Source: Xylocopilactobacillus apicola
Lineage (GTDB): Bacteria > Bacillota > Bacilli > Lactobacillales > Lactobacillaceae
Assembly (NCBI RefSeq): GCF_033095985.1
Contig: NZ_AP026802.1
Coordinates: 1,984,001-2,048,000 of the forward strand
DNA: 64,000 nt
Reading direction: 5' to 3'
This document shows positions 47,000-54,718 of this stretch, piece after piece; position 1 is the stretch's first letter, and every line of letters begins with the position of its first letter. The notes beneath the pieces are model-generated. The model worked only from the letters and a program-made list of their open reading frames with translations. It had not been told where the DNA came from and did not search any database. The position numbers were made by a program, and so were the translations under genes.

Positions 47000-47137
47000 C
47001 TAAAAGATTAAATGTGTTTAGGGGAGAAAATGTGAACTACCAAGAATGTTTTACTCTTGCTGTTCGTAAATTATTATCGCTCATAAATATTTTTTCTACA
47101 TCAGTCTTAAGTTGGATTTTGATCATTGTAAAGATCT

Positions 47138-47167
47138 TTGGCATTTGTCGCACCAATGAGGTAAAAT
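47138..47167 (+). promoter_or_regulatory. Likely promoter of the PerR-type gene
   Basis: TTGGCA (47138-47143), 18 bases, TAAAAT (47162-47167), 25 bases before ATG. No perfect PerR box is seen. Confidence 0.5.
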
Positions 47168-47192
47168 TTAATTAAATGAATGAGGAAGAAAA

Positions 47193-47627
47193 ATGACCAA
47201 TTCACATTTCGAAAAAGCCTTGAATGCCTTTAAAAAAACCGGTGCCACAGTTACCCCCCAACGTGAAATAATTCTGGCTTATTTGGTAGATAGTCATTGT
47301 CATCCAACCGCAAAAAAAATTTATTCAGATTTAAATGAAGGCCATCAACACATTAGTTTGGCCACTGTGTACAACACCCTGGAGGCGCTGATAAAGGCCA
47401 AACTAGTAATCGACATTGAGGACAGCAAAACAGCCGAACATCATTTTGATTACTTCGGGTCCCCTCATTATCACATCATCTGCGATCGGTGCGGCTCAAT
47501 TGTTGATGGAGAAGACTTCGACTTTTCATCGTTGCTAAAAGGCGCTGAAAAGGAGAGCGGCTACTTACTTAAAAGTGCTCACGTTGAGGTCCACGGACTT
47601 TGTCCTAATTGTCAAAAGAAAGTATAA
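47193..47627 (+). CDS. perR: Fur-family peroxide repressor, PerR type
   Basis: 144 aa. Winged helix with TPQREIILAYL and SLATVYNTLEAL recognition segment. Regulatory-metal ligands fit PerR: His in SHCHPTAKK, Asp in HFDYFGSPHYH and the two His in PHYHIICD, and an Asp in IVDGEDFD (the PerR Asp rather than Fur Glu). Structural zinc site CDRCG and CPNCQ. Senses peroxide by iron-driven His oxidation. The two methionine sulfoxide reductases nearby would be natural partners, but no PerR box is visible before them. Confidence 0.88.
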   Translation: MTNSHFEKALNAFKKTGATVTPQREIILAYLVDSHCHPTAKKIYSDLNEGHQHISLATVYNTLEALIKAKLVIDIEDSKTAEHHFDYFGSPHYHIICDRCGSIVDGEDFDFSSLLKGAEKESGYLLKSAHVEVHGLCPNCQKKV

Positions 47628-47632
47628 AAAAA

Positions 47633-47657
47633 GGCATCCTTTCAGATGTCTATTTTT
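47633..47657. terminator. Bidirectional terminator between perR and the tRNA cluster
   Basis: GGCATC, CTTTCA, GATGTC with A run on one side and TATTTTT on the other. It can end both perR and the reverse-strand tRNA transcript. Confidence 0.75.
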
Positions 47658-47664
47658 ATAAGCA

Positions 47665-47735
47665 AGGCGGTAACCGGATTTGAACCGGTGATCAAGGTTT
47701 TGCAGACCCGTGCCTTACCACTTGGCTATACCGCC
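47665..47735 (-). tRNA. tRNA-Cys(GCA)
   Basis: 71 bases, acceptor GGCGGTA / TACCGCC, anticodon loop CTGCAAA. Last of six tRNAs read from the promoter at 48.2 kb. Confidence 0.95.
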
Positions 47736-47750
47736 AAAACCAATAAAAAA

Positions 47751-47822
47751 TTGGGATAACAGGATTCGAACCTGTGCATGAGGGAGTCAAAGTCCCTTGC
47801 CTTACCACTTGGCTATATCCCA
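47751..47822 (-). tRNA. tRNA-Gln(TTG)
   Basis: 72 bases, acceptor TGGGATA / TATCCCA, anticodon loop CTTTGAC giving UUG. Confidence 0.95.
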
Positions 47823-47830
47823 AGAATATA

Positions 47831-47904
47831 GGCGGTATACGAGGATCGAACTCGTGAATGTCGGTGCCACAAACCGATGTGTTAACCACTTCACCAATAC
47901 CGCC
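47831..47904 (-). tRNA. tRNA-His(GTG)
   Basis: 74 bases including the extra 5' G that pairs with C73 (GGCGGTAT / ATACCGCC, 8 bp), anticodon loop TTGTGG giving GUG. Confidence 0.95.
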
Positions 47905-47908
47905 ATAA

Positions 47909-47979
47909 CAGGGATAGTAGGAATTGAACCCACACTGACGGTTTTGGAGACCGTAGTTCTACCTTTAAACTATATCCCT
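47909..47979 (-). tRNA. tRNA-Trp(CCA)
   Basis: 71 bases, acceptor AGGGATA / TATCCCT with G discriminator, anticodon loop CTCCAAA giving CCA. Confidence 0.95.
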
Positions 47980-47986
47980 AAATCTA

Positions 47987-48067
47987 TGGAGGAGAGTGGA
48001 TTCGAACCACCGAACCCGAAGGAGCGGATTTACAGTCCGCCGCGTTTAGCCACTTCGCTACTCCTCC
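47987..48067 (-). tRNA. tRNA-Tyr(GTA)
   Basis: 81 bases, long variable arm, acceptor GGAGGAG, anticodon loop CTGTAAA giving GUA. This tRNA would be read by leader peptides 1 and 3. Confidence 0.95.
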
Positions 48068-48071
48068 AAGG

Positions 48072-48144
48072 TGGCGCGGGACGGAATCGAACCGCCGACA
48101 CATGGAGCTTCAATCCATTGCTCTACCGACTGAGCTACCGAGCC
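48072..48144 (-). tRNA. tRNA-Phe(GAA) with an acceptor-stem mismatch
   Basis: 73 bases, anticodon loop TTGAAGC giving GAA. The acceptor stem pairs GGCTCGG with CCGCGCC; position 4 (T) faces C69, where A is expected, so one U-C mismatch. All other arms pair normally. First gene of the cluster. Confidence 0.93.
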
Positions 48145-48176
48145 ACTATGGTGTGCATAAGCACTTGCAGTTATTC

Positions 48177-48206
48177 ATTATACTCGCACGCCTAGGTAAT
48201 TTGCAA
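48177..48206 (-). promoter_or_regulatory. Promoter of the six-tRNA cluster
   Basis: Reverse strand TTGCAA (48201-48206), 18 bases, TATAAT (48177-48182). Confidence 0.75.
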
Positions 48207-48215
48207 GACCTTTTT

Positions 48216-48500
48216 TTAATTTTCATCATTTTTATCACGCCAACCCTTAATCAGCTTAGCTTGATATTGCTTGGAAATCAAAAAAACATCGCGATAAAAG
48301 TCCCTGAGATAAGATTTTAACTCATCATTGGGTAATTTTGCAAGCTCATTCTTAATTATTTCTTCTTCTCTTTTTCGATCACTGACGGGCGCTTTTGCTG
48401 CAAATTTTGCAGCAGCAATTTTTTTGGATAATTGCATTCTTTGAGTAAAAAGAACCGTCATTTCATGATCAATTTGATCGATTTGTTCACGTTCAGTCAT
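48216..48500 (-). CDS. Chorismate mutase, AroQ type
   Basis: 94 aa all-helical. REQIDQIDHEMTVLFTQRMQLSKKIAAAK carries the Arg and Lys that bind chorismate (here read as IDQIDHEM, FTQRMQL and KKIAAAK), followed by PVSDRKREEEII. It turns chorismate to prephenate, the branch toward Phe and Tyr. TATAAT lies upstream with GAAGGAA before the ATG. Its 3' end is next to the tRNA-Phe/Tyr/Trp cluster promoter. Confidence 0.82.
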   Translation of the reverse strand: MTEREQIDQIDHEMTVLFTQRMQLSKKIAAAKFAAKAPVSDRKREEEIIKNELAKLPNDELKSYLRDFYRDVFLISKQYQAKLIKGWRDKNDEN

Positions 48501-48568
48501 TCTATTCCTTCAATTATTTTTTGTTTTTTATTATAACAGACAACCTGTGGAAGTTAAGCAAAAAAAGA

Positions 48569-48598
48569 TTGACAGTTACTAGGAACTTTTGTTAAAAT
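48569..48598 (+). promoter_or_regulatory. Promoter of tRNA-Ser
   Basis: TTGACA (48569-48574), 18 bases, TAAAAT (48593-48598). Confidence 0.8.
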
Positions 48599-48615
48599 AA
48601 TTGCTGTTGTGATAT

Positions 48616-48704
48616 GGAGGATTACCCAAGTCCGGCTGAAGGGAACGGTCTTGAAAACCGTCAGGCGAGTAACATCGCGCGTGGGTTCGAATCCCACATC
48701 CTCC
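48616..48704 (+). tRNA. tRNA-Ser(TGA), integration target
   Basis: Acceptor GGAGGAT / ATCCTCC, long variable arm, anticodon loop CTTGAAA giving UGA. No CCA is encoded; the next base is T in both att copies. The last 15 bases belong to the 68-bp att repeat of the island, which keeps the tRNA whole. Confidence 0.95.
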
Positions 48705-48757
48705 TTTAGATAGTAAAATTTAGTTAATCTACGTTCAAAGAATCCTGTTAAATCAGG
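48690..48757 (+). repeat. attL, 68-bp direct repeat
   Basis: Identical to 57348-57415. It begins in the T arm of tRNA-Ser and ends in the tRNA terminator hairpin. Confidence 0.93.
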
Positions 48758-48769
48758 GTTTCTTTTTTT
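48741..48769 (+). terminator. Terminator of tRNA-Ser
   Basis: AATCCTG, TTAAAT, CAGGGTT, then a T run. The left arm and loop lie inside the att repeat. Confidence 0.75.
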
Positions 48770-48793
48770 ACGTTCAGGTACAAAATATATTTT

Positions 48794-48870
48794 TGGGCGT
48801 CAAATGGGCGTCATTTGGGCGTCGTTTGGGTTTGATTTATATAGTGTTTTTTGTTGGTGATTGGGCGTCA
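48794..48870 (+). repeat. Integrase arm-site repeats, left
   Basis: TGGGCGTC at 48794, 48805 and 48816, with a decayed fourth unit (TGGGTTTGA) at 48827 and a separate copy at 48862. The first units are exactly 11 bases apart, one helical turn. The same motif lies beside attR, as expected for integrase arm binding. Confidence 0.8.
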
Positions 48871-49176
48871 AAATAATCGGGGTCAATTATAGACAAATAA
48901 CCTTTCCAGATAACAAAAAAGGAGACGAATCTGAGAACCTAACAAAACTCAACATTTTATTCAACGTGGATGTCTTAACCTACATTATCATGAAAGTCAT
49001 CAAACATCCTTCATCCCATGTATTGCAATAGTTCTCAGTGTTCCTGAATTTTATCTTGAAACATCCAACAAATAATTCTAATAGTTTACAATGTTAAAAC
49101 CTGACAAAACCTGATATTTTTCGGATAATTTCAATGTTTGTAGCCTACAGATGTTGTCTAAGCTTTTTAAGGCAAA
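48871..49176. other. Gene-free stretch inside attL
   Basis: About 300 AT-rich bases between the arm repeats and the accessory gene terminator. No open frame over 30 codons with a ribosome-binding site, and no hairpin of note. Confidence 0.6.
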
Positions 49177-49201
49177 TAAAAAACCGGCACAAGGCTGGTT
49201 C
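49177..49201 (-). terminator. Terminator after the accessory gene
   Basis: Reverse strand AACCAGC, short loop, GCCGGTT then T run; one mismatch in the stem. Confidence 0.6.
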
Positions 49202-49234
49202 CAATTCAGCGGATTCTAATTTAACTAGACAAAA

Positions 49235-49819
49235 CTAGACGTTCATTCCTTTCTCAATTCTCAAATATCCTACAAAATCGGACATTTCTAAATCTATGCA
49301 ATCTTCTAAGGTTCCTCCACAAAGTCCCGCTATTTTAGCTAAAATTTTAATCATATTGATTAGATGATTATGAGACCCGAAAGAAAACTCATTAGAGTGT
49401 GAAGGATCTGAATTTATATAGTGCTTTTTGAGGGTTTCTGAGGAATAAGATTTTTTACCCGTGAATGGATCATTTTTAATCTGTTCCCCGTCATCATCAG
49501 CGATTAAATCTAGTAAGTGAAGAATCATATTGGCGTTCTTGTTACTTAATCCGGGGTTAACGGGTTGTTGTACGTCTATATCCGTTAGATCGTTCAATAA
49601 AGCATTATCAATGCTCCCATAAATACCAACCCCAAAAGTGAAGGCAAGGCCAACTCCTACCTGTACAGTCTGTAGATCGTTTTCGTTTACACCATATCTA
49701 ATGAAATCTAGTGAAGCCTTGAACTTATTGCAAAGTTCATCAAGGGTATCTAACTTTAATTCCCCGTAGTACTGTTCACCAAACATTAAAGATCTTTGAA
49801 TCAAATTTTGTACGTTCAT
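49235..49819 (-). CDS. Island accessory protein of unknown function
   Basis: 194 aa, no signal peptide or clear membrane segment. N-terminal half helical (SLMFGEQYYGELKLDTLDELCNKF), a Gly-rich segment (VGVGLAFTFGVGIYGSID), and a C-terminal half with FTGKKSYSSETLKKHY, SHSNEFSFGSHNHLINMIKILAKIAG. I do not recognise it. It sits between the origin and attL, the place where satellites often carry anti-phage or helper-interference genes. That position is the only hint of role. Confidence 0.65.
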   Translation of the reverse strand: MNVQNLIQRSLMFGEQYYGELKLDTLDELCNKFKASLDFIRYGVNENDLQTVQVGVGLAFTFGVGIYGSIDNALLNDLTDIDVQQPVNPGLSNKNANMILHLLDLIADDDGEQIKNDPFTGKKSYSSETLKKHYINSDPSHSNEFSFGSHNHLINMIKILAKIAGLCGGTLEDCIDLEMSDFVGYLRIEKGMNV

Positions 49820-49857
49820 TTCTTGTATCCTCCTATGTGATAACTGTTTTTATATTT

Positions 49858-50210
49858 ATTTCTGGACGTTTTTTGCTTTTTTTGGGCAAAGTGTCCAGAA
49901 ATTTAATCGTCTCAAATCCCACAACCATGCCCTCTGAAGTATGAAAGTGTCCAGAAATTGCCAAAAATTCCAAACTATTATATATATTTTTTTCTCTCTC
50001 TTCTTTCTTTCTCTCTCTCTTTCTTCTATAAATAGAATAGATATATTCTATTAATTAATAAATTTCTCTAATTTCTGGACATAAAGCACTATAAACCTTG
50101 ATATAAAAGGATTTTAAGTGTCCAGAAATTTTGAAAAACGTCCAGAAATTGAGTAAAGTGTCCAGAAACTTATTAGAAATGTCCAGAAATTGAGTAAAGT
50201 GTCCAGAATT
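49858..50210. repeat. Iteron-type replication origin of the island
   Basis: Nine copies of GTCCAGAAATT or near variants: forward at 49893, 49949, 50120, 50140, 50160, 50181, 50201 and inverted at 49858 and 50070. The last five are 20-21 bases apart (two helical turns). Between the two groups is an AT-rich and pyrimidine-rich stretch (about 49975-50068). Iteron arrays on both sides of an AT-rich core, next to a primase-helicase gene, are the layout of SaPI-type satellite origins. Confidence 0.85.
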
Positions 50211-50222
50211 CAAGTTGTGTAT

Positions 50223-52697
50223 CTATTGATTAATAAAATTCACGTCTTGCCATTTCCAGTAACGGATCCCGTTTTCTTGTGTTTTTACCTTCACCAATCC
50301 CATATCTTCTAAGCGTTGTCCAAATTTGTACTTACCTATTGCCCTTTCCCCATTCTCTTCTGAATAGTCTTTGTACGCTTTGTACATGTCTTTTACAGAT
50401 ATGAAATGATTTTCGTCTTTTACTATTGCATCAGATACAAAACGCCCTACTTGATCATTACCATTAACCCACTTCTTAACTTCTGTACGCATTGACTCAG
50501 TTTCTGAGAAGTAGCCATTATCTAATAGCCGTCTTAATCCCTCCATAGCTTTATTAAAGATTCCGGATGATTCTTTTAGCATTTCAGAATAGGGATATTT
50601 TTCTTTTGTTTCAGGGGCAACTTTCTTATTGATCCGCAATATCATTGCTCGTCTTTCAAGCCCACCACTGTAATCCCTCATTGATGGCAACTGATTCATG
50701 GATAAGGTAAGTTTTGCATAGTTTCTAAATTGAAACTGATCACCAAACTTCACATCAGCAAATACAGAATCTTCACCGGTTAGTTTTTTTAGTACAGAAC
50801 CATCTTCTAGAAATTGCGCCCGTGCATCAGAATCAAAATTAGCAGTTTTCTGATATAGCCCGGCTGTAGCAAACCTATTTAATACCAGTGCTTCTAGTGA
50901 TACAGATGATGAGGCTTTTTCACCGATTACATTTCTGATCACGTTAATTAAAGTTGTCTTACCAGCGCCCCCAACTCCGTATACAAATAAGATTTTTTGT
51001 ACCGGGTAGCCTCTATAGAATAGATACCCGATCCATTCATAGATCAGCGGTAAATATTCCTCTCCCAGAATTTCAGTTACAAAACCTTCAAAGTAGGGGG
51101 CTTTAGATGATGGATTATATTCAACAGGATAATTTACGCTTACTTGTAAATCCGGATCAAATTTCGGTGAAAATTCGTTTGTTTTTAGATTGTAAACGCC
51201 GTTCTGTAAAACTATTCTCATTGGATCACTGTCGTTAAATTCATCTGGTGAACCTTGTCTTAAAATATCCTTAACAACTCGTATTGTCTCCCGGTTTATA
51301 TTTGTCTTTGAGAGGTTTTTAAGGTATTTTGTCGTTAATAAACTTGATAAAAAGCCCTCAGCATCTTTTTGCCATATTCCAGTAGTTGGGTCATATCTAA
51401 GAAACGTCCCGGTACTATAATGAAGATGATAATCAATAACTAACTGCTGAGCTAAAAGGTAAGTATTGACGGTTGGGTTTCCGGTATTTGTATTTCGTGA
51501 TAGCCAACGAAATTCATTAACTTGATCTGTAGATGAAAGGGGGGCAAAATCATTATTTGTAATTGAACTCTTCCACTCTTTATATACAAGTTGATCGTTT
51601 AGGACAAATTCACACATCTTTTTATAACTGGGAAATTCAGTTATTGGGGTATTATCTCTTGTATCTGTATCTAAATTGCCGAATTTATGAACTCTCACAA
51701 GATCAAAGGCGTTTGTTAATTTATTACAGGTGGGGTCTGAGTTGTGATGTGAATAAGCAAATACCCCGTTATATAACACAAGTCCTCCCGTAGTTGACCC
51801 ATTAATATACGTGTAATGGTCTTCCTGATCAGTAGGGGCGTAGACGTCCGGCAAAAACTTCTTAATTGCTTCCTGGATGCTGTAAACTCTGTTGAATGCT
51901 CCTATTTCACCGGGCTTTTTTAACGGGTCTCCTGCTAACTTTGCTTCTCGTTTGTACTTCTTTATGGTGTTTGGTAATTCCGGAAAATTAGAGCCATTTT
52001 TCTGACCGTTATTAACGGTTGGGATTTGATCCGGATCTAACAAAGACCCTTGATGATAGTTAAAATAATAGGGAGCGTCTTTACTATGAGATGGCCAAAA
52101 CATTAACCGTTCAGGCTGGTATGTAGTTTTATCAAAATAATCTAATCCCAAAGTTTCGGCCACCGATTTGGAGACCGTTAAATACTGTTCTGGTGATACT
52201 GGGCGTTCTAATGGAATTACTAGCCTGATTCTGGGATTTTCTGGGGTGTATTTATGAGTACTGTAACCCGCAAAAGCAAAATCCCATTTATTTAGCGCAT
52301 CTTCAAAGAGATTAATATTTTCGCTAGGATAATCAACATCTAGAGTAATAATTGTTCTGTTTTGAACTGATCCCTTTCTTCTGATTCCGTCTTTTAACTC
52401 TCCACCAACGAAACCGCCCACATCTTTAATCTTGTCTTGTTGTTGCTTATCCATGGTTTGCCATTCTTCCATTGTTTCAGGGGTCGTTACTGGGTTGGCA
52501 AGCCTTTTTAAAAAGTCCTCCCAAGTTAGTTTTTTGTTGTTCCATATCTTTTGAGTCTTTCGTTTTGCGGTAGCGATAATTATTTCTGGATTAGGGCTAA
52601 TATTTGTTATCCTTTCCAATATTTCCCTCCTTTCTTTTACGTCTTGTGTGCTTTGATGTTTGTACCGTTTATATTTCATTGATCGTTTTGTTGCCAA
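50223..52697 (-). CDS. Primase-helicase, P4/D5 type
   Basis: 824 aa. N-terminal third resembles an archaeo-eukaryotic primase/polymerase domain (RTIITLDVDYPSENINLFEDAL, NPRIRLVIPLERPVS, ERLMFWPSHS). The middle has the D5 N-terminal region (LKTNEFSPKFDPDLQVSV). The C-terminal part is an SF3 helicase with Walker A FVYGVGGAGKTTLIN and SMNQLPSMRDYSGGLERR. It should bind the iterons directly downstream of its 3' end and start island replication. First inverted repeat (52691-52734) overlaps its start codon. Confidence 0.9.
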   Translation of the reverse strand: MATKRSMKYKRYKHQSTQDVKERREILERITNISPNPEIIIATAKRKTQKIWNNKKLTWEDFLKRLANPVTTPETMEEWQTMDKQQQDKIKDVGGFVGGELKDGIRRKGSVQNRTIITLDVDYPSENINLFEDALNKWDFAFAGYSTHKYTPENPRIRLVIPLERPVSPEQYLTVSKSVAETLGLDYFDKTTYQPERLMFWPSHSKDAPYYFNYHQGSLLDPDQIPTVNNGQKNGSNFPELPNTIKKYKREAKLAGDPLKKPGEIGAFNRVYSIQEAIKKFLPDVYAPTDQEDHYTYINGSTTGGLVLYNGVFAYSHHNSDPTCNKLTNAFDLVRVHKFGNLDTDTRDNTPITEFPSYKKMCEFVLNDQLVYKEWKSSITNNDFAPLSSTDQVNEFRWLSRNTNTGNPTVNTYLLAQQLVIDYHLHYSTGTFLRYDPTTGIWQKDAEGFLSSLLTTKYLKNLSKTNINRETIRVVKDILRQGSPDEFNDSDPMRIVLQNGVYNLKTNEFSPKFDPDLQVSVNYPVEYNPSSKAPYFEGFVTEILGEEYLPLIYEWIGYLFYRGYPVQKILFVYGVGGAGKTTLINVIRNVIGEKASSSVSLEALVLNRFATAGLYQKTANFDSDARAQFLEDGSVLKKLTGEDSVFADVKFGDQFQFRNYAKLTLSMNQLPSMRDYSGGLERRAMILRINKKVAPETKEKYPYSEMLKESSGIFNKAMEGLRRLLDNGYFSETESMRTEVKKWVNGNDQVGRFVSDAIVKDENHFISVKDMYKAYKDYSEENGERAIGKYKFGQRLEDMGLVKVKTQENGIRYWKWQDVNFINQ

Positions 52698-52734
52698 CTA
52701 TGCCGCCTACTATTTAACGTTAGATAGTTGGCAA
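52691..52734. repeat. Inverted repeat over the primase start
   Basis: TTGCCAACTAT (52691-52701) and ATAGTTGGCAA (52724-52734), 11-bp perfect arms around 22 bases that contain CTATTTAACGTTAGATAG. It covers the start codon of the primase gene, so it may be an operator or block translation. Confidence 0.75.
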
Positions 52735-52748
52735 CAGTGTATACTACC

Positions 52749-52779
52749 TTGCATACTATTAACGCTAAATAGTATGCAA
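52749..52779. repeat. Inverted repeat upstream of the primase gene
   Basis: TTGCATACTATT, 7 bases (AACGCTA), AATAGTATGCAA: a perfect 12-bp inverted repeat. Its centre (CTATTAACGCTAAATAG) is like that of the repeat at 52691-52734, so both could bind the same protein. Confidence 0.75.
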
Positions 52780-53069
52780 AGGTATATGCAAGATAGATAC
52801 TGTTGACCGTAAACCATTAGGTAAACCAGCTTGTAAACTCGAGGACTCTTTCAGTTGACAAGACCACTTTTAAACTTGTAACGGCTCTTGTATCGGAACT
52901 TGACCGGCTAACTTTTCTAATTCCTCGTAAACCATTGCCCGATAAGGCTTTGAGCCTTCATCAGCTTGTAACGGGTCTTGATCGGTTACTGTCCGGCTTC
53001 TTAAGTGTTTACTTAGTTGGGTAGTTTATTGGCCTCTTTGCTTTTTATCTGATATAATCTAATATTGTT
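52780..53069 (-). other. Interval with a start-less open frame and direct repeats
   Basis: On the reverse strand 53025-52870 is open and protein-like (VTDQDPLQADEGSKPYRAM, VYEELEKLAGQVPIQEPLQV) but has no start codon at its head; an internal ATG at 52933-52935 gives only 21 residues. Direct repeats of about 30 bases built on CTTGTAACGG lie at 52874 and 52973. It may be the remains of a small replication gene. Confidence 0.35.
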
Positions 53070-53282
53070 TTAGTTTTGTTTGCTCGCTAGTTGCCGCTGG
53101 TGAGCTTTTTTTATTTTCCTTGATTCGAAAGCCTCCATAAAAAGCCACGAAATACCTAATATTAAAATTGCTATCCCTGGGATAATTGCCATAAAAATTT
53201 TAGCCGTAAGTTCTAAGCCAATACATCTGGATAGCCCTAAAATAAGGAATGTTAGAAACGTATTTATAGTTACTGATTTCAA
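53070..53282 (-). CDS. Small island membrane protein
   Basis: 70 aa with two hydrophobic segments (INTFLTFLILGLSRCIGLEL, IFMAIIPGIAILILGISWLF) and a basic tail (RKIKKAHQRQLASKQN). No family recognised. 10 bases after the DUF771-type gene. Confidence 0.6.
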   Translation of the reverse strand: MKSVTINTFLTFLILGLSRCIGLELTAKIFMAIIPGIAILILGISWLFMEAFESRKIKKAHQRQLASKQN

Positions 53283-53292
53283 CTTATGCCTC

Positions 53293-53646
53293 CTAGTTCG
53301 CCTTTTTTACATTAAGGTAACCGTTGCTCATTTCCTTATCAATCTCAGGGAACCATTCACGCATGAATTTACTGAATTTTGTTGGTTCGAACAAGTAAAC
53401 ACTCTTGCCACCTTTACCGCCATACATAACTGCTTTATGTTCAAGTAATGGTTTGAATTTGGGATTATATAAGACTCCTAAAATCCAATTACGTTTACGG
53501 TGATAGCGTTCCTCAACATCTTTCATGCTCCACCAACGCCCGTAATCTGCTTTTTGATTTAGGTCGTTGAATTCTTCATCTGTAATAATCCTAAAACCTT
53601 TAGGTATAGGGATTTCTAATTCTGCTAGTTTAATTGATTGAACCAC
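53293..53646 (-). CDS. DUF771-type phage protein
   Basis: 117 aa: WWSMKDVEERYHRKRNWILGVLYNPKF and FSKFMREWFPEIDKEM match the pattern of a small phage protein family (DUF771) found in early regions of lactic-acid-bacteria phages, probably DNA-binding with an HTH at WSMKDVEERYHR. Overlaps the XRE gene by 17 bases. Confidence 0.7.
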   Translation of the reverse strand: MVQSIKLAELEIPIPKGFRIITDEEFNDLNQKADYGRWWSMKDVEERYHRKRNWILGVLYNPKFKPLLEHKAVMYGGKGGKSVYLFEPTKFSKFMREWFPEIDKEMSNGYLNVKKAN

Positions 53647-53986
53647 CTGTTAACCTCCTCTGATGTTTTAAACTTTTTGCCTGCTTCTCTTTTTTATATT
53701 CTTCTCCAACTTGCTTAGCCCTTTCTATTATTGGGGCTTTTTTTTGATTGATCCTTTCTTCTATCTTTTCTGGTGTTCCAATAAACAACTCGTTGATACT
53801 GACGTCAAAGGTTTGCGAATACATATAAAGAATATCTACATCAAGGCTAGTTTTGTTTTCAGCTCGTGTAACAATGTTCTTTGAGACGCCCCATAAGTTG
53901 GCCAACTCAGTTTTAGTAATTAAATTTCTTTCTCTGAGTTCTCTTAACGTAACTTTCATGTTGTCTGGTACCAATCTTTCATTCAT
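53630..53986 (-). CDS. XRE-family HTH protein
   Basis: 118 aa. HTH near the N-terminus: LRELRERNLITKTELANLWGVSKNIVTRAENK, read as two blocks ITKTELANLWGVS and NIVTRAENKTSLD. The C-terminal 50 residues are basic and coiled (ERAKQVGEEYKKEKQAK). Starts in the antirepressor stop region (8-base overlap). Likely an early regulator of the island. Confidence 0.75.
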   Translation of the reverse strand: MNERLVPDNMKVTLRELRERNLITKTELANLWGVSKNIVTRAENKTSLDVDILYMYSQTFDVSINELFIGTPEKIEERINQKKAPIIERAKQVGEEYKKEKQAKSLKHQRRLTGGSIN

Positions 53987-54671
53987 TAACCCTTGCTCCT
54001 TCCTGTACAGAATGGCGATAAATTACCTTGCTTTTTGGCTTTTCTGTTGAGTTATATATAGTTTTGCTAACTGATAACCCTAGGTCGTATTTATCATTGG
54101 TTATCATCAAATCTATTACATCTTTTAGAATCTCTCCTCGTTTTGCCAATTCTTCCGGCGTCATATCTTCTTTTTTGATCATCTTTTCATGACCAAACAT
54201 GTTAGAGATTGCCTTGTTGGTTATGGCGTTGGCTTTGATGTAATCAACTTTGGTAGGCTCGTTTAAAGACTCCTTAAGGGTTGCCATTAACTCATTTTGG
54301 TTCTTCTTATCTGTTAACCTGAATAGTTCATAAGATTCTAAGCCGGATGATTTGCGTAATTGCTTAATAACTTCAAATACCCAATCTTGAAAGTCTTCCG
54401 CCTCTGGTTTGTTGCTTCTCATAATTAGACGGTACAACCCTTTTTCAGTAATAACCGTCATAATCTGATATTTGCGAGAACCCGGAATTACTGGGTTCTG
54501 CGAGCTGACCCGTACTTTGTACGCCCCCTTATATTTTTCGGGCATTTTTCTTAACGCCGTATTTGGATCTCTATAATCCAGTGCTTCTGTAACATCTTTA
54601 GCAATTGCACACCATTCACCGTTAACCTCTACAAAACGGATTTTGTACCCGTTCCAGGTCTCAATTTTCAA
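53979..54671 (-). CDS. BRO-N domain antirepressor
   Basis: 230 aa. BRO-N domain residues 1-110: GEWCAIAKDVTEALDYRDPN, VITEKGLYRLIMRSNKPEAE, FQDWVFEVIKQLRKSSG. C-terminal domain DYIKANAITNKAISNMFG and MTPEELAKRGEILKDVID. Proteins of this type counter phage repressors. A 15-bp palindromic operator lies 25 bases before its start. Confidence 0.85.
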   Translation of the reverse strand: MKIETWNGYKIRFVEVNGEWCAIAKDVTEALDYRDPNTALRKMPEKYKGAYKVRVSSQNPVIPGSRKYQIMTVITEKGLYRLIMRSNKPEAEDFQDWVFEVIKQLRKSSGLESYELFRLTDKKNQNELMATLKESLNEPTKVDYIKANAITNKAISNMFGHEKMIKKEDMTPEELAKRGEILKDVIDLMITNDKYDLGLSVSKTIYNSTEKPKSKVIYRHSVQEGARVNE

Positions 54672-54695
54672 TTCATTTCACCTTCTTCCTTTTCG

Positions 54696-54710
54696 CTCCT
54701 CTTAGAGGAG
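54696..54710. promoter_or_regulatory. Palindromic operator O1
   Basis: CTCCTCTTAGAGGAG, perfect 15-bp palindrome between the Cro-like gene and the antirepressor gene. Same half-site as O2. Confidence 0.8.
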
Positions 54711-54718
54711 TAATGAAA

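Noticed and set aside
47692-48195. Open frames across the tRNA cluster
   Set aside because: They read through six well-formed tRNA genes and are chance frames.
49975-50035. Pyrimidine-rich TCTCTCT stretch as a microsatellite or phase-variable tract
   Set aside because: It is outside any coding frame and sits between iteron groups, so it fits the unwinding region of the origin.
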